Source: Epiperipatus broadwayi (taxonomy: Eukaryota > Onychophora > Udeonychophora > Euonychophora > Peripatidae). Taken from it: a stretch of 64,000 nt of DNA. Where the stretch lies: NCBI GenBank assembly GCA_028023455.1, contig JAQFVV010006738.1, forward strand, positions 312,456 through 376,455, given 5' to 3'. Below are positions 35,030-46,239 of the stretch, one piece after another. Below the pieces are notes generated by a model. The model searched no databases, had not been told where the DNA came from, and saw nothing but the letters and a program-made list of their open reading frames with translations. Position numbers and translations under genes: made by a program. The first letter of the stretch is position 1. Each line of letters starts with the position of its first letter.

Positions 35030-38000
35030 TGATTAATGTTTCAAAAAAAAAACCTCCAGGGCCTTATCAGCCAGAAGAAAAATCATTTTTTAGCTGCTTC
35101 AACCTGTAAATTGGTGTAATTATTTTGAGTTTTTTGGATAGAAAAAAAACATAGGTTTTCAAATACATTAGAATGTATTGTTGCTGCATTTAATAAGTTA
35201 AATGGTAGGTTATTTCATCACAGTGATATAATCATTTTAGTTAAATTTGTTGTTGATTAAAAGCATTTCATCGATGAGACATAAATCCTCTATTCCTATA
35301 GATATAATATAAATGCTATAAAAAAATGTTTCTTCATCCCATAAATATAAGCTTGCAGAACAATCAATATATTCTTCAGCTCCCTGTATGTAATGATATT
35401 AGGTGTTCAATTATAAGGGCACAACTTTATTCAATTGGATGTTTTGAAGAAAAGTAATAAATTTCTTAAAGAGTATTTTAGTGTTAAATTGAGTAATTTT
35501 TCATGGAAGAGACATATTTTTTTTAACTTCTAAAGATTATCTCAAAACATTTTTAGAAGATGAAATGTTGATTGATTGCTTTCATATAGTCGAGATTGAA
35601 TAAAATCACTATTTAATCAACTGAATAGAACTGAGTTTACTTAGTCAATAGATATTTTTATCAAGCAATATTTAAAATGTATTGAATCTAAATTAACTCT
35701 AGGTTTTATTATGTACATTGAAGATTAGGGCAATATTTCCACTAGTACAGTATGGCATCCAACTACCACTTGAAAAGCCTGACATTTGTTAAAGGAAAAA
35801 GGATTATTCAAATGTTACTGATATAATTGTCATTAGAATGAAGCCTTTTCTGTCATATATTTACAAATTATTTTTGAATCATACCTAAAGCTGTTGATAA
35901 TTTTAATTCATTATATATCCATATATATATCAATAAGTTGGCAATAGATGTCACTCATCTGTCACAAATAATAAAAATAATACTATTTTAATATACATAT
36001 TATAAGGGTAACTTACAACCAACAAACCACCTATACACTCATTTATACTATTTCCAGTTGAACCATCTATTTAACAAATATATGTACAAACATCACGTTA
36101 AATAAACTGTTACAAATTTTTAAAGAAACATTAATTTTTCTTTTCTTTAAAACTTACATGAAAAATAAATACACACATATATGTATATTTAATACAACTA
36201 ACCACAAATGTTTATAACTAACCCATATTGACTTAAAGATAAAGTTAAAAGATACTGACATAAACATCAAGTTTGTTGCCAAACGACCACACTTGAAAAC
36301 GAAGATGCAATTGTATAAAGATTTATCTTAATAATGATAATATAACAACGAACAATTATAAGCAAGCTTTAAAAAAAAATAAAAACCATCATGCAATGCT
36401 ATCGCCTAAAAATATGCACATTCCAACAGCTATATTTTAGAAAAGAAAAATAGAGACATACATTCAATAATTGGAACAAAATTTTCATCAAGCTAACAAA
36501 ATAATTGATTTAATCTACTGAAACAAAAATAAATCAAATGGTTTAAGCTGATATAAAAAAAAATTAACTGACAGAAAATATTAAGATAAGAAAGAACAAC
36601 AACTCGAAGTCTCAATTGTATAAATAATTATATATATTAGAAAGCATATAGTCTTGCTAGAGGAAATATTCCATAGGGCGACTAATACCACCTCTCATGC
36701 CAAAAGAAGTGTTATCATGCATATAAGATGTCTACCTGATTGAATGTTGCTCAAGAACATCAATCTCCATTGGATTTGCTATGCCTTAATCCAAAAGAAC
36801 AACTGCATAATGCTGATGATCTACTAACTTGGAATAAAGATTTACCAATTAAACCAATGGACAAATACATCATTCTTGGAGATTTGTCGATATAATTAAG
36901 ACTATTGATATAATGAACAACGCTTGCTTAGCTTATAAATTTATCGTTATTGATTTGTATTTTTTTTATTGTAATATTTTGTCATTTTTTTCGTTTTCAA
37001 GTTTAGTAGTTTATATTTCAGAAATGGGATCAATCATTTAAGTATATGGGGAAAGCATCAAGCTCAATAAAGATTAATGATGCTAAATAAAGTTAAATCC
37101 ACATTTCCCTCCATAAGCTTGACAATACTCGTATGAAAATGGCAGGAGGTAAGAGTTTGACCATATTTAACACTTACTATATACTATAGTGACTAAATAA
37201 AGTTATTGTTTATTAATTAGCTTACTAAACCTAGTTATATGTTTTTCTGTGTGCATGATTAATTTTCTTGAATGAAAGGCTTTTCTTAATGATTTTATTG
37301 AATAATACATGTACAGGGAGGGGGATCTTCCATTCAAAGAAAGGTGATAATTATAATTATGAATCAGAGATAAAGAGAGTATAAATAAGTTATTAATTAG
37401 CAGGCTAGATTCATAATCTTTTGAAGTTTTTGTTTGTATATATTATTTTAAATTAATTTTGTACGTAGAGACATCCAAACTATGTATTTCTATCACAGGT
37501 TTGGGATAGTAATTATATTAATCTATTCAAATGATAGAAAGGCATCCCTGTCTCATATCGGTTTTTTTTATTAATATTATTACATCATGTTTTATTAGTG
37601 AGAAAATGTTATTGAGTTATTAATTTGATCTCTAGTTAATCATCATCATCCAGCATTCATACTAATAAATAAGTAGCTCATACATCAATATTCACGCATT
37701 ACTAAATAAATATATTGATCCATTTTTATTCACAACATTAAATATGTAGCTCAGTTATTAATCTACACACTATTCTTTATATATGTTGATGTTAAGCGTT
37801 TTCAGTGAAAATATGTTGACTAACAAGTGCAGTAGTAAATGAAGCAATTAAATTCATACCTGAAGAGAGCCAATTGTGAATTCTCCCTGAGTTCAAATAC
37901 TGCAGCATAATGGAGCCTGAAAGGGGAGTGTGATGAGGATGGACTAATCCAAATTACATATGAATTTAATCAGTAAACGATGAGCTAGCATATTGAAGAT

Positions 38001-38690
38001 AGATGTAATCATGGGCTAAGCATTTCATCATGGCATCACCAGCATCCTACTTGAAGACCCGAGGTCCAATCATAGCAAAATGCACTTCCCCTTTCTTGTG
38101 AAAACCAACGCCCCATTACAATATATATAAACACAAATTGACATTAACAGAAGTAACAAATTATTAGCAATTTAACATACATTTGTTTAAAGAGTTTAAA
38201 AAACTTCTAAATTAATAAATATTCTTTGGAAGCTATCGATTTGAGGAATATTTCCTTTAACGTAAAAGATCGGTGAAAGGTAGAATTGGATTATGTATTA
38301 AATTTATATTTGAAGAGTCATATGTATATTGATGAAATCATGATAGTATGTTGTTAATAATTTTGTTACTATTAATGTTAATTTATGTTTTCTAATTTAT
38401 TTGTAATTATTAGTTTATTGTTTTATAGAATTGTGTATATATATTTAAGTTGCATGATAACAGGCAAAGCTTAATAAACCAATAGAATCTACAATTTGTT
38501 GCTAAGACAACCTAAAAAGATTTTACATTTGGAAACCAACTAGTTATTGGAAATATATATATTTTTTATATAATATTATAAAGTTTTTTAAATCATTGTT
38601 GCTATTTAATCTTAGTAAAGTTAATGGTAGAATTGTAAATAAAAAGAACTATTTATGGTTTTAAAAACAGTTCCAAAGGCATCTGTTGAA
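35030..38690. other. Long AT-rich stretch, nothing assigned
   Basis: No open frame with a domain is found. A slightly GC-richer patch at 37855-38110 contains CTGAGTTCAAATACTGC and CCCGAGGTCCAATCAT, which could be tRNA-like B-box echoes of a SINE, but box spacing is not convincing. Confidence 0.4.
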
Positions 38691-38691
38691 A

Positions 38692-39028
38692 ATTAAATTG
38701 AGAGAGTGCAAATTTCTCAAGCGCTTATGATTATTAGTAACCAATCAGATCTTAAGCACTGGGACAGGGAATTTAATAAGAAAAGAGTGGATTCCACTCT
38801 CTTCTTTACTTGTCTTTTTATATATCCAAGCCAGTCCAAAGTACTTATATTTAAGATTCACGCTCTCAGATATAAGTACTTTGGACTGGCTTGGATATAT
38901 AGAAAGACAAGTAAAGAAGAAAGTGGAATCCACTTTTTTGTTATTAAATTCCCTGTCCCAGTGCTTAAGATCTGATTGGTTATTAATAATCACAAGCGCT
39001 TGAGAAATTTGCACTCTCTCAATTTAAT
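38692..39028. repeat. Near-perfect 337-base palindrome
   Basis: Arms 38692-38849 and 38871-39028 (158 bases each) are reverse complements with only a handful of mismatches around a loop of about 21 bases. Similar 89-codon frames therefore occur on both strands; this is a symmetry effect, not evidence of a gene. TTAA lies at 38693-38696 and 39024-39027, just inside each end; that could be a duplicated TTAA target with the element running ATTGAGAGAG...CTCTCTCAAT. No transposase is associated. Confidence 0.85.
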
Positions 39029-39029
39029 A

Positions 39030-39780
39030 TACAATCTTTGTACATCGCCAAGTTTTCTCAAACATAAGATTCCATTTGCACCCTATGCCTCAGAGAAGAG
39101 GAAATTTCTCTTCACCTCCTCAGCCACTGCTCTTCCTTTCAACCCTATAGAATAGCCTCCATGCAAAATGCTTTCCTTATCTACTCTCATTGACAATATA
39201 AACGTTCATCAACATTCTTATTATTTTCGTTTTGGTAAACCCATTGCTGGCTCACCTTTAATCATGTTCTGAAGCATCCGCTTAATTTATATATTGACAA
39301 AATGAAAAAAATTCAGAAGAGAGACCACAATTTGGCCCCCTACTACATCTTTTATGCCACTTGGAAGCTAATTGTTTTGCTTCCCTTTCATACCTAGATA
39401 GAAATCACCTATCCTGGAAATGATTAGGGAATGACTTGCATGAATTTCTTTGGGATTGATTATGATTTGCCTCCCTCCTCAAGCCTATTGCCCAGACCCC
39501 GAGTATTATGACATTGACTTCCATTCTGAAAAGTTGGTTTACCTATATAAAGATGTGGTTTTGCATGGACAGAGGTTTAGAGCTATCTTTGTACATTTCA
39601 AGACATGCAAACTTAGTCACCTACTACCAAGACACCAAATACCAGGCTCGTTCCTTTGCCTCTATGCATTATATTAGTCCTTCTAGATTGTGCCATGCAA
39701 GATGTGTTAATTATCAATATTGAACTTCTACCTCTCTGAATACCATTTAATGTATCCTATTTCTAATTTTATCATATGAG
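39030..39780 (+). other. Less AT-biased island of unknown origin
   Basis: The composition is more coding-like than the surroundings, with overlapping plus-strand frames at 39450-39677 (75 codons, containing DPEYYDIDFHSEKLVYLYKD) and 39508-39723 (71 codons). No known domain is recognised, and stops break any longer frame. It could be a decayed gene or transposon fragment. Confidence 0.35.
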
Positions 39781-39789
39781 CCATAACCA

Positions 39790-40105
39790 AATTTCCAAAT
39801 AAAATATTTTTATAAAAAAAAATATTGTTTAATTATGTCTGCCATATTTTAAAACATTTTTTAAATGAACAAGATGTTTTAAATTTTTTTAAAATTTAAA
39901 CAAATCATCCATCTTTCTTTATATTTTGCTGTTTTTGAAATGATGGTAGTTTCTAAATGAGCCCTAGAAGTGGAATTATTTTTGTACATAAGACAAAGTA
40001 AAAATGAATTTTCCAAATACTTATTATTTTGAATCTGATTCGTTGCAAAGTGATATTCTTGAGTGAATTTTAATTTTGACAGCAACTGATCATTTTTAGA
40101 TTGTG
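39790..40105. other. AT-rich stretch, nothing assigned
   Basis: A minus frame at 39879-40136 has no recognised domain. No repeat is identified. Confidence 0.45.
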
Positions 40106-40109
40106 AATT

Positions 40110-40225
40110 TGTTAATTGTAATGTAGCAGTTAGCATAGGATCCTGTTATTCTTATGAATTAGGTTCAAATCTTAGTCGACTTTGATTTTGAGTCAATCTT
40201 TAGCTATATATCCTTACAAATATTT
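40110..40225 (+). repeat. tRNA-derived SINE, single copy
   Basis: TGTAGCAGTTAGCAT (40122-40136) resembles a Pol III A box and GGTTCAAATCT (40162-40172) a B box, with tRNA-like spacing of about 30 bases. A tail with GACTTTGATTTTGAGTCAAT follows and can form a short hairpin. Confidence 0.5.
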
Positions 40226-40229
40226 CCTT

Positions 40230-40758
40230 TTTTAACTTGAGATAGATTTGTTATATCAGTGGATGATTCTTCTGCCTTTGTTGACATAATCTTATTTTGG
40301 CTTAACCCATTAGTAAACATATGCCATATTCTGACATATATCTTAATCATGTAATAACATAGTAAATACTTCTAGAGTCATGTTTGATATATTCTTTTTT
40401 AATGTAACTTTTCTGTTTAGTGAAGATCACTTTCTTACAATATCTAGACTTGAGAATATTCTCTATTTCGTAATTATTCAACCATTGTTTTCATCCTTTT
40501 CTTGATCTCTGTATTCTTTCTTATTATACATTGTAACATTATGATTTAGTGTTTGTAGAAAGTTATTTTCAATTCTAATCACATGCATTTATTATTTATT
40601 GTTTCTTTTCGAACTATTTGATATACTATAATTAATAATGAAATTTCTTCATTGTTGCTGTGAAAATAATATCTGCATGTCATTTTATCATATCAAAAGA
40701 TTGTAATTAATCTTATAATTGAAGATTAGAATATAAAGAAGTCATGGATCTTACTGAC
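40230..40758. other. AT-rich flank of the Gypsy-type element
   Basis: Nothing is recognised. The last five bases, CTGAC (40754-40758), are one copy of the Gypsy target-site duplication. Confidence 0.5.
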
Positions 40759-41472
40759 TGCAATATCCAGTACTAGTCGGATATTTATATGGTCAAGGTT
40801 TGAGTGAGATTTATCGCACTCAACAGCGGCAAGTATATTATATAATTAACACACGAACACGGTAGTGGAGTTAATAGGTTTATATACATAAATACATATA
40901 CAAGGATCAATATATAATACAATTATTACAGAAGATAAACTGACTAACACATTATGATACAACTCTAGTCTTAAAGGCCCGCAGGCTTACAATAAATAAT
41001 ATTCAAGTCTATACGACCTGTAATGGTCCCTAGGTCTACCTTGGTACGTTCGGAGGTAGACCTCTCCGTGAGATGAGCTGAAAGTGAAGTAGTGTCTGTG
41101 CACTCAGGAAAACGCATCCATCCCTCAACTTCACCTAGCAAGTCTGACCTTGTTTTTTCCCGCCGTCCCGGTTTGTAACACTCTCTATTTCCATTGGTCA
41201 TCCCATGACATGAGGTACAAAGTGGTCAGTCTGGTTATCTCTGACCAACCTTAATCGTTTCTGTGATGCCTTTAGCATACACGCACATACTTGAATATTT
41301 GGAATAGTTACATTATTATTGCGTATCTCTGTTAATAAGCATACACACACATACTTGTATTCATTTGTAATAGTTACATTATTATTGCGTGTATCTGTTA
41401 ATACACACACATACATGGAGTTAATAGAGTTATTATTATTGCGTGTATATGTGAATACACGCACACATAGCA
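40759..41472 (-). repeat. 3' LTR of the Gypsy-type element
   Basis: Reads TGCTATG...ATTGCA on the minus strand. At 41290-41472 it holds three degenerate units of about 55-65 bases, each containing ATTATTATTGCGT, lying at the start of U3 in element orientation. These may be enhancer-like repeats. Short frames inside the LTR match those in the other LTR and are not genes. Confidence 0.93.
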
Positions 41473-41474
41473 CG

Positions 41475-41482
41475 CCTCCCCT
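41475..41482 (-). other. Polypurine tract of the Gypsy-type element
   Basis: AGGGGAGG on the minus strand ends two bases before the 3' LTR, the expected position for the plus-strand DNA primer. Confidence 0.75.
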
Positions 41483-41524
41483 AAGTTCAGCGACGTACTT
41501 TTTTTAAAAAAAAGATTTTTTTTT

Positions 41525-44500
41525 TCATTTCTTCTTCTCTGAACTTAACACATAGTCGTGCAGGCGGAGGGGAATTTTTGTTCTCCTCTTTGCGCGTGGG
41601 GGTGATTTAATTTCACCATCTGTGACTATTTCATTTTCTTCACTATTTTGACTTTCTTCGTCAGCAGTAATGATTTCTGTTTCACTTTTAGTTTCATAGT
41701 GAGTATCATTTTCTTTGTCATTACTTTTAAACAATTGTGGAGTACAGAATTCTGTTGCACTCTTGCACAATTGGTTAATGTGCTTACGCAATTGTTTGCC
41801 GTCTGCCATACGGACAACAACCACTTGTTTACTTAAATGGCGTACCACGTATGCCTGAGTCCATGATTTATTTAAATTATTTTTCACCCAGACTCGTTCA
41901 TCAGGTGAAAATTTGTTGTTTGTCATAATTGGCATTTGATGCTCTTTTGATGGCATTATTGCTGAGAGCTTTGTACGTAATTTCCGGCCTAAGTATTTTT
42001 CTGCAGGTGATCTGCCCGTTTTAGCTGTGGGTGTGGAATGCTGATATAGCAACGCCATGAAAACTGCCTCTTGGAGTCTTCCTTTTCCCAATTTATTCAT
42101 TGATGACTTTAAGCTTTGTACCGCTTTCTCGGCCAGTCCATTTGATTGGGGGTGGTAGGGGGTAAGGATGTGTTTAATCCCCCATTCCTGCATAAATTCG
42201 GCAAATTTTTCAGACGTGAAACCGGTTCCATTATCGGATACGAGGGTTTCCGGTAGCCCGTGGTATGAAAAAATTTCCATGAGCTTGTCCAGCGTCTCAT
42301 CCGAACTTGTGTTTTTCACTGGTTTATATTCTGACCATCCTGAGTAGGCATCCACCACTACCAGAAATAATTGTCCGTGGATTGGACCGCAGTGGTCAAT
42401 GTGAATTCTCTGCCAAGGTTTCTCTGCTTTTTTCCAAGCTTCATATTTCGCTGGGGGTGCTTTTGCACATGACTGACAGCTAGAACATTTTTTTATGAAT
42501 GTTTCTATCTCAGTGCTGATTCTTGGCCACCATACATAACTACGGGCTAACGCTTTTGCCCTGACAATGCCTGGATGACCTTCATGTAGTAAATTTAGTA
42601 TGTGCGATCTAGCTATTTTTGGTATTAGGACCTGATTGCCTTTAAGAATGCAACCTTTACATATTGATAATTTTTCGCGAGCTTTCCATAGCTCTATGTG
42701 CAAAAATGGAGGACGCTGTGCTGGCCAGCCTCTTCTAATTTTTTCCATCAGCCATTTGTAGCCAGCGTCTTCATTAGTCCATGCTGCTACTTTTCGGCTA
42801 TTAAGAGACTGGCTTTGAAGCGCGTCAATATAATTGATTTCTATTTCGCTTGTTGTATTCTCTGAGTTGTCAGGCATTCGGGATAATGCATCGGCATGAC
42901 CAATATTCTTTCCCTTTCTATATTCCAGACTGTAATCATACCCGGCAAGTATGTTAATCCATCTCAACATGCACGGGCTGAGGTGTTCCGGAATTTGTTT
43001 GATGCCTAAAATTCCCAGAAGTGGTTTGTGGTCTGTCATGATTTTGAAATAACGACCGTATAGATACTGGTGGAATTTACAAATTCCAAATACTATAGCT
43101 AGCGCTTCCTTATCCAGCTGTCTATAATTTTTTTCAGCTTTGGACAAAGTGCGTGACGCGTATGCTATGGGACGTTCCCCAGATTGAGCTGGGTGACATA
43201 TTACTGCCCCCACTCCATATTCTGATGCATCAGTCATTAGTGTTATTTCAAGATCGCTATCATAGTGTACCAATAATTTGTTTGTTACAAGTAAAGCTTT
43301 GGTATTTTGAAAAGCCCTTTCTTGTGTTGCTTCCCATTTCCATTTCTGATTCTTTTTCAGTAGCTCGTATAATGGTTTGGCTATGTGAGCTTTGCCCTCT
43401 AGGAAGTTCTCAAAATAGTTTACCAAACCCAAAAAAGCCTGCAATTGTTTTACGTTACTAGGCTTTCTAGCTTCTGACACTGCCTTGACCTTCTCGGGGG
43501 ATGGCCTTGTCCCAGAGCTAGAGACTATGTGTCCTAAAAACTTTAATTCAGTGGCCTTCCATATACATTTTTCAGTGTTTAATTTCACTCCAAACTCTTC
43601 TAGCCTTTGACAGACAGTAGTTAGACAACAATGCAATTCATTTTCTGATCTTGCAGTAATTAATATGTCGTCAAAATAAGGGATAACGCCCTCGCATCCA
43701 GTAAGCAGAGTTTCAATTTTTGCTTGGAATATACTGGGAGTGGACACTATGCCAAATGGGAGGCGTTTGCATTTGAATAGACCCACATGAGTAGTCAGTG
43801 TTAGAATTTCAGCAGCCTTATTTGTTACTGGAATTTGATGGAAGGCCGCATCTAAATCTAATTTAGCCAAATATTTTGATTTTTGCAGTGATGCTAATAT
43901 TTCTCTGGAGTTTGGAACGGGGTAGGCGTGTTTATTTAGAGATTTGTTGACAGTTATGCGATAATCGCCACACAAGTGTATCTGTCCGTTAGGTTTGGTG
44001 ATAACGACCAGCGGAGTCGCCCACTCTGTCTCCTCTGTTGGTTCTAGAACGCCGTTCTTCACTAACTCATTTATCTCTTTCGCTACTTTTTCTTTCTGTA
44101 CGAAGGGGACCTTCCGAGGTCTGCAAATTATTGGCACGGCCTCTGGTGACATTTCCAGTGACACAGGTTTAGTTTTAATCGTTCCTGGTTTGCCATTAAA
44201 AAGTTTAGGGAAACGATCTCTTATGTCTTTTTCATTGTCAATTTTTTTGACCAATGAAATTTCCATTCCGAGCTCTGTAAACCAGTCCCGACCAATGAGA
44301 GGGTTTATGGGGGCGTGTACAATATATAGCGGCAAGATTGAAATGTTGCCTTTACTACTCGTAATTTGGGCTTGGACTACACCCTTAATTTTTATTTCTT
44401 TACCATTTATGTCCGATGCTCTAAGCTTAGTATTGCTAAGCCTAGGGGGCTCTCTTATTTCCGCCCTGATCGAATTCCAGTCGGCTACGAATATTAAAGA

Positions 44501-45403
44501 AATGCCGCTACCGCTGTCTATTTCCATCGACAGGGGTTTTCCGTAAACTTTCACAGTAGTCATAAATTTCTGTGCTTGATTTATAACCGTGTTATTTATA
44601 ACAATATTACATTTGGTATTATTTATACTTTGTATATTATTTCCTTTAACTTGGTCAACTGTTCTATTTTCACACATTCTCGCCATGTGACCTATTTTTT
44701 TACACAGTCTACATCGATCGTGTTTGAAATAGCAATCTTTAGCTATATGACCTAGTTTTCCGCAACAATAGCACTTTGTCTGACTTTTATTTGTCTGTTT
44801 AATAGTTTTGTTATCGGAAGACCCTTTGTTGAGTTTTTCAACACCAAATATTCCTGTTTGATCGCTATCAACGCCTTTTTTCAAAGCAAATTCTTTTGCT
44901 TGCTCCACCACTATTTCGTGAGCGATACTGCGTTTGATAGCTTCACGATAATTTATGTCTTTATCAGCCAGTAACTGCTGCCTCAAACTGTCGCTATTCA
45001 TTCCACATAGGAATTGTTCCAGTAGCGCTTCTTCTAAATATGAATCATAACAGCAGTTTTTTGCGAGTTCGCGTAGGGCTGAGTTGTAATCCTGCGTATT
45101 TTCGTTTCTGCCTTGATGGCGATTTCGAAAATGAAGTCTGGCGATGTGCCTAGATGGGCGAGGATTAAAATAATTTGACAAACGATCTTTTAACTCATTG
45201 TAGGTTAATTTTTCAGGAGTGTTGGGTTCTGCTAATCTGTTAGCTATTTGTATGACCCCCTTTCCTGAAAACCATAATAATGTCGCTGTTTTATACGCAT
45301 CTTCCTCTACTCTGTTAATAAAACAGTAATTTTCAATCTGTTGAACATACAGGGGCCACTCGTTTGCCTCTCTGATGTCAAACTCGGATATTGTCGATTG
45401 CAT
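41525..45403 (-). CDS. gag-pol: Gag-Pol polyprotein of the Gypsy-type retrotransposon
   Basis: The 1292-residue frame has no stop. It starts at ATG 45403; an upstream TTG three codons earlier is not used. Domains in order: Gag N-terminal region (about 1-190); two CCHC zinc knuckles (211-224, 231-244); aspartic protease with DSG at 296-298; reverse transcriptase with motif A aspartate 516 and YFDD at 576-579; RNase H acidic residues at about 725, 766, 790 and 838; integrase HHCC zinc region (H940, H943, C973, C976) and catalytic D1003, D1057, E1092; and a charged C-terminal tail. Gag and Pol are fused in one frame, so no frameshift is needed. The D1057-E1092 spacing is 34 residues, one fewer than the usual 35, in the TPYHPQSNG stretch. 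No chromodomain is obvious. It supplies the structural protein, maturation, cDNA synthesis and integration for this element. Confidence 0.95.
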   Translation of the reverse strand: MQSTISEFDIREANEWPLYVQQIENYCFINRVEEDAYKTATLLWFSGKGVIQIANRLAEPNTPEKLTYNELKDRLSNYFNPRPSRHIARLHFRNRHQGRNENTQDYNSALRELAKNCCYDSYLEEALLEQFLCGMNSDSLRQQLLADKDINYREAIKRSIAHEIVVEQAKEFALKKGVDSDQTGIFGVEKLNKGSSDNKTIKQTNKSQTKCYCCGKLGHIAKDCYFKHDRCRLCKKIGHMARMCENRTVDQVKGNNIQSINNTKCNIVINNTVINQAQKFMTTVKVYGKPLSMEIDSGSGISLIFVADWNSIRAEIREPPRLSNTKLRASDINGKEIKIKGVVQAQITSSKGNISILPLYIVHAPINPLIGRDWFTELGMEISLVKKIDNEKDIRDRFPKLFNGKPGTIKTKPVSLEMSPEAVPIICRPRKVPFVQKEKVAKEINELVKNGVLEPTEETEWATPLVVITKPNGQIHLCGDYRITVNKSLNKHAYPVPNSREILASLQKSKYLAKLDLDAAFHQIPVTNKAAEILTLTTHVGLFKCKRLPFGIVSTPSIFQAKIETLLTGCEGVIPYFDDILITARSENELHCCLTTVCQRLEEFGVKLNTEKCIWKATELKFLGHIVSSSGTRPSPEKVKAVSEARKPSNVKQLQAFLGLVNYFENFLEGKAHIAKPLYELLKKNQKWKWEATQERAFQNTKALLVTNKLLVHYDSDLEITLMTDASEYGVGAVICHPAQSGERPIAYASRTLSKAEKNYRQLDKEALAIVFGICKFHQYLYGRYFKIMTDHKPLLGILGIKQIPEHLSPCMLRWINILAGYDYSLEYRKGKNIGHADALSRMPDNSENTTSEIEINYIDALQSQSLNSRKVAAWTNEDAGYKWLMEKIRRGWPAQRPPFLHIELWKAREKLSICKGCILKGNQVLIPKIARSHILNLLHEGHPGIVRAKALARSYVWWPRISTEIETFIKKCSSCQSCAKAPPAKYEAWKKAEKPWQRIHIDHCGPIHGQLFLVVVDAYSGWSEYKPVKNTSSDETLDKLMEIFSYHGLPETLVSDNGTGFTSEKFAEFMQEWGIKHILTPYHPQSNGLAEKAVQSLKSSMNKLGKGRLQEAVFMALLYQHSTPTAKTGRSPAEKYLGRKLRTKLSAIMPSKEHQMPIMTNNKFSPDERVWVKNNLNKSWTQAYVVRHLSKQVVVVRMADGKQLRKHINQLCKSATEFCTPQLFKSNDKENDTHYETKSETEIITADEESQNSEENEIVTDGEIKSPPRAKRRTKIPLRLHDYVLSSEKKK

Positions 45404-45508
45404 TTTAAGCAATTTATATAACTAACTCGTTTAATACCGCTACTTCAATAATTCTGCCTGACTTATTTGGTTGTCAGCAGACTGCTAGGGTTCAAATTGA
45501 ACTGTTAT

Positions 45509-45518
45509 GACTGCGCCA
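45509..45518 (-). other. Primer-binding site, probably tRNA-Ser
   Basis: TGGCGCAGTC on the minus strand starts one base after the 5' LTR. It is complementary to a tRNA 3' end reading GACTGCGCCA, as in tRNA-Ser used by several insect Gypsy elements. The match breaks after ten bases. Confidence 0.7.
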
Positions 45519-45519
45519 G

Positions 45520-46233
45520 TGCAATATCCAGTACTAGTCGGATATTTATATGGTCGAGGTTTGAGTGAGATTTATCGCACTCAACAGCAGCAAGTATATT
45601 ATATAATTAACACACGAACACGGTAGTGGAGTTAATAGGTTTATATACATAAATACATATACAAGGATCAATATATAATACAATTATTACAGAAGATAAA
45701 CTGACTAACACATTATTATACAACTCTAGTCTTAAAGGCCCGCAGGCTTACAATAAATAATATTCAAGTCTATGTGACCTTTAATGGTCCCTAGGTCTAC
45801 CTTGGTATGTTCGGAGGTAGACCTCTCCGTGAGATGAGCTGAAAGTGAAGTAGTGTCTGTGCACTCAGGAAAACGCATCCATCCCTCAACTTCACCTAGC
45901 AAGTCTGAACTTGTTTTTTCCCGCCGTCCCGGTTTGTAACACTCTCTATTTCCATTGGTCATCCCATGACATGAGGTACAAAGTGGTCAGTCTGGTTATC
46001 TCTGACCAACCTTAATCGTTTCTGTGATGCCTTTAGCATACACGCACATACTTGAATATTTGGAATAGTTACATTATTATTGCGTATCTCTGTTAATAAG
46101 CATACACACACATACTTGTATTCATTTGTAATAGTTACATTATTATTGCGTGTATCTGTTAATACACACACATACATGGAGTTAATAGAGTTATTATTAT
46201 TGCGTGTATATGTGAATACACGCACACATAGCA
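45520..46233 (-). repeat. 5' LTR of the Gypsy-type element
   Basis: Same length and termini as the other LTR; the differences cluster in 45560-45915. The ATTATTATTGCGT-bearing units recur at 46051-46233. Confidence 0.93.
45640..45647 (-). promoter_or_regulatory. Candidate TATA box in the 5' LTR
   Basis: TATATAAA on the minus strand lies about 590 bases into the LTR, leaving roughly 120 bases for R and U5. The same motif is at 40879-40886 in the other LTR. Confidence 0.4.
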
Positions 46234-46239
46234 CTGACA

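Larger units (their letters stand above)
40759..46233 (-). mobile_element. Full-length Ty3/Gypsy LTR retrotransposon
   Basis: The element is 5475 bases with two 714-base LTRs (40759-41472 and 45520-46233) and is flanked by the perfect 5-base duplication CTGAC (40754-40758 and 46234-46238). By eye the LTRs differ at about 8 positions, roughly 1 percent, so insertion was recent. It is read on the minus strand, so the right-hand copy is the 5' LTR. A primer-binding site, a polypurine tract and one long gag-pol frame are present and there is no env-like frame. Double CCHC knuckles and a single fused frame suggest a Mag-like lineage, by inference only. Confidence 0.95.

Noticed and set aside
38706-39014. 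Similar 89-codon open frames on both strands
   Set aside because: They are the same sequence read from the two arms of a palindrome; no domain or codon bias supports a gene.
41198-41507. Open frames within the left LTR, repeated in the right LTR
   Set aside because: They duplicate because LTRs duplicate. They consist of the tandem ATTATTATTGCGT units and CA-rich repeats and are not genes.
43995-44546. 183-codon plus-strand open frame
   Set aside because: It is an antisense shadow of the gag-pol frame, covering the protease to reverse-transcriptase region.
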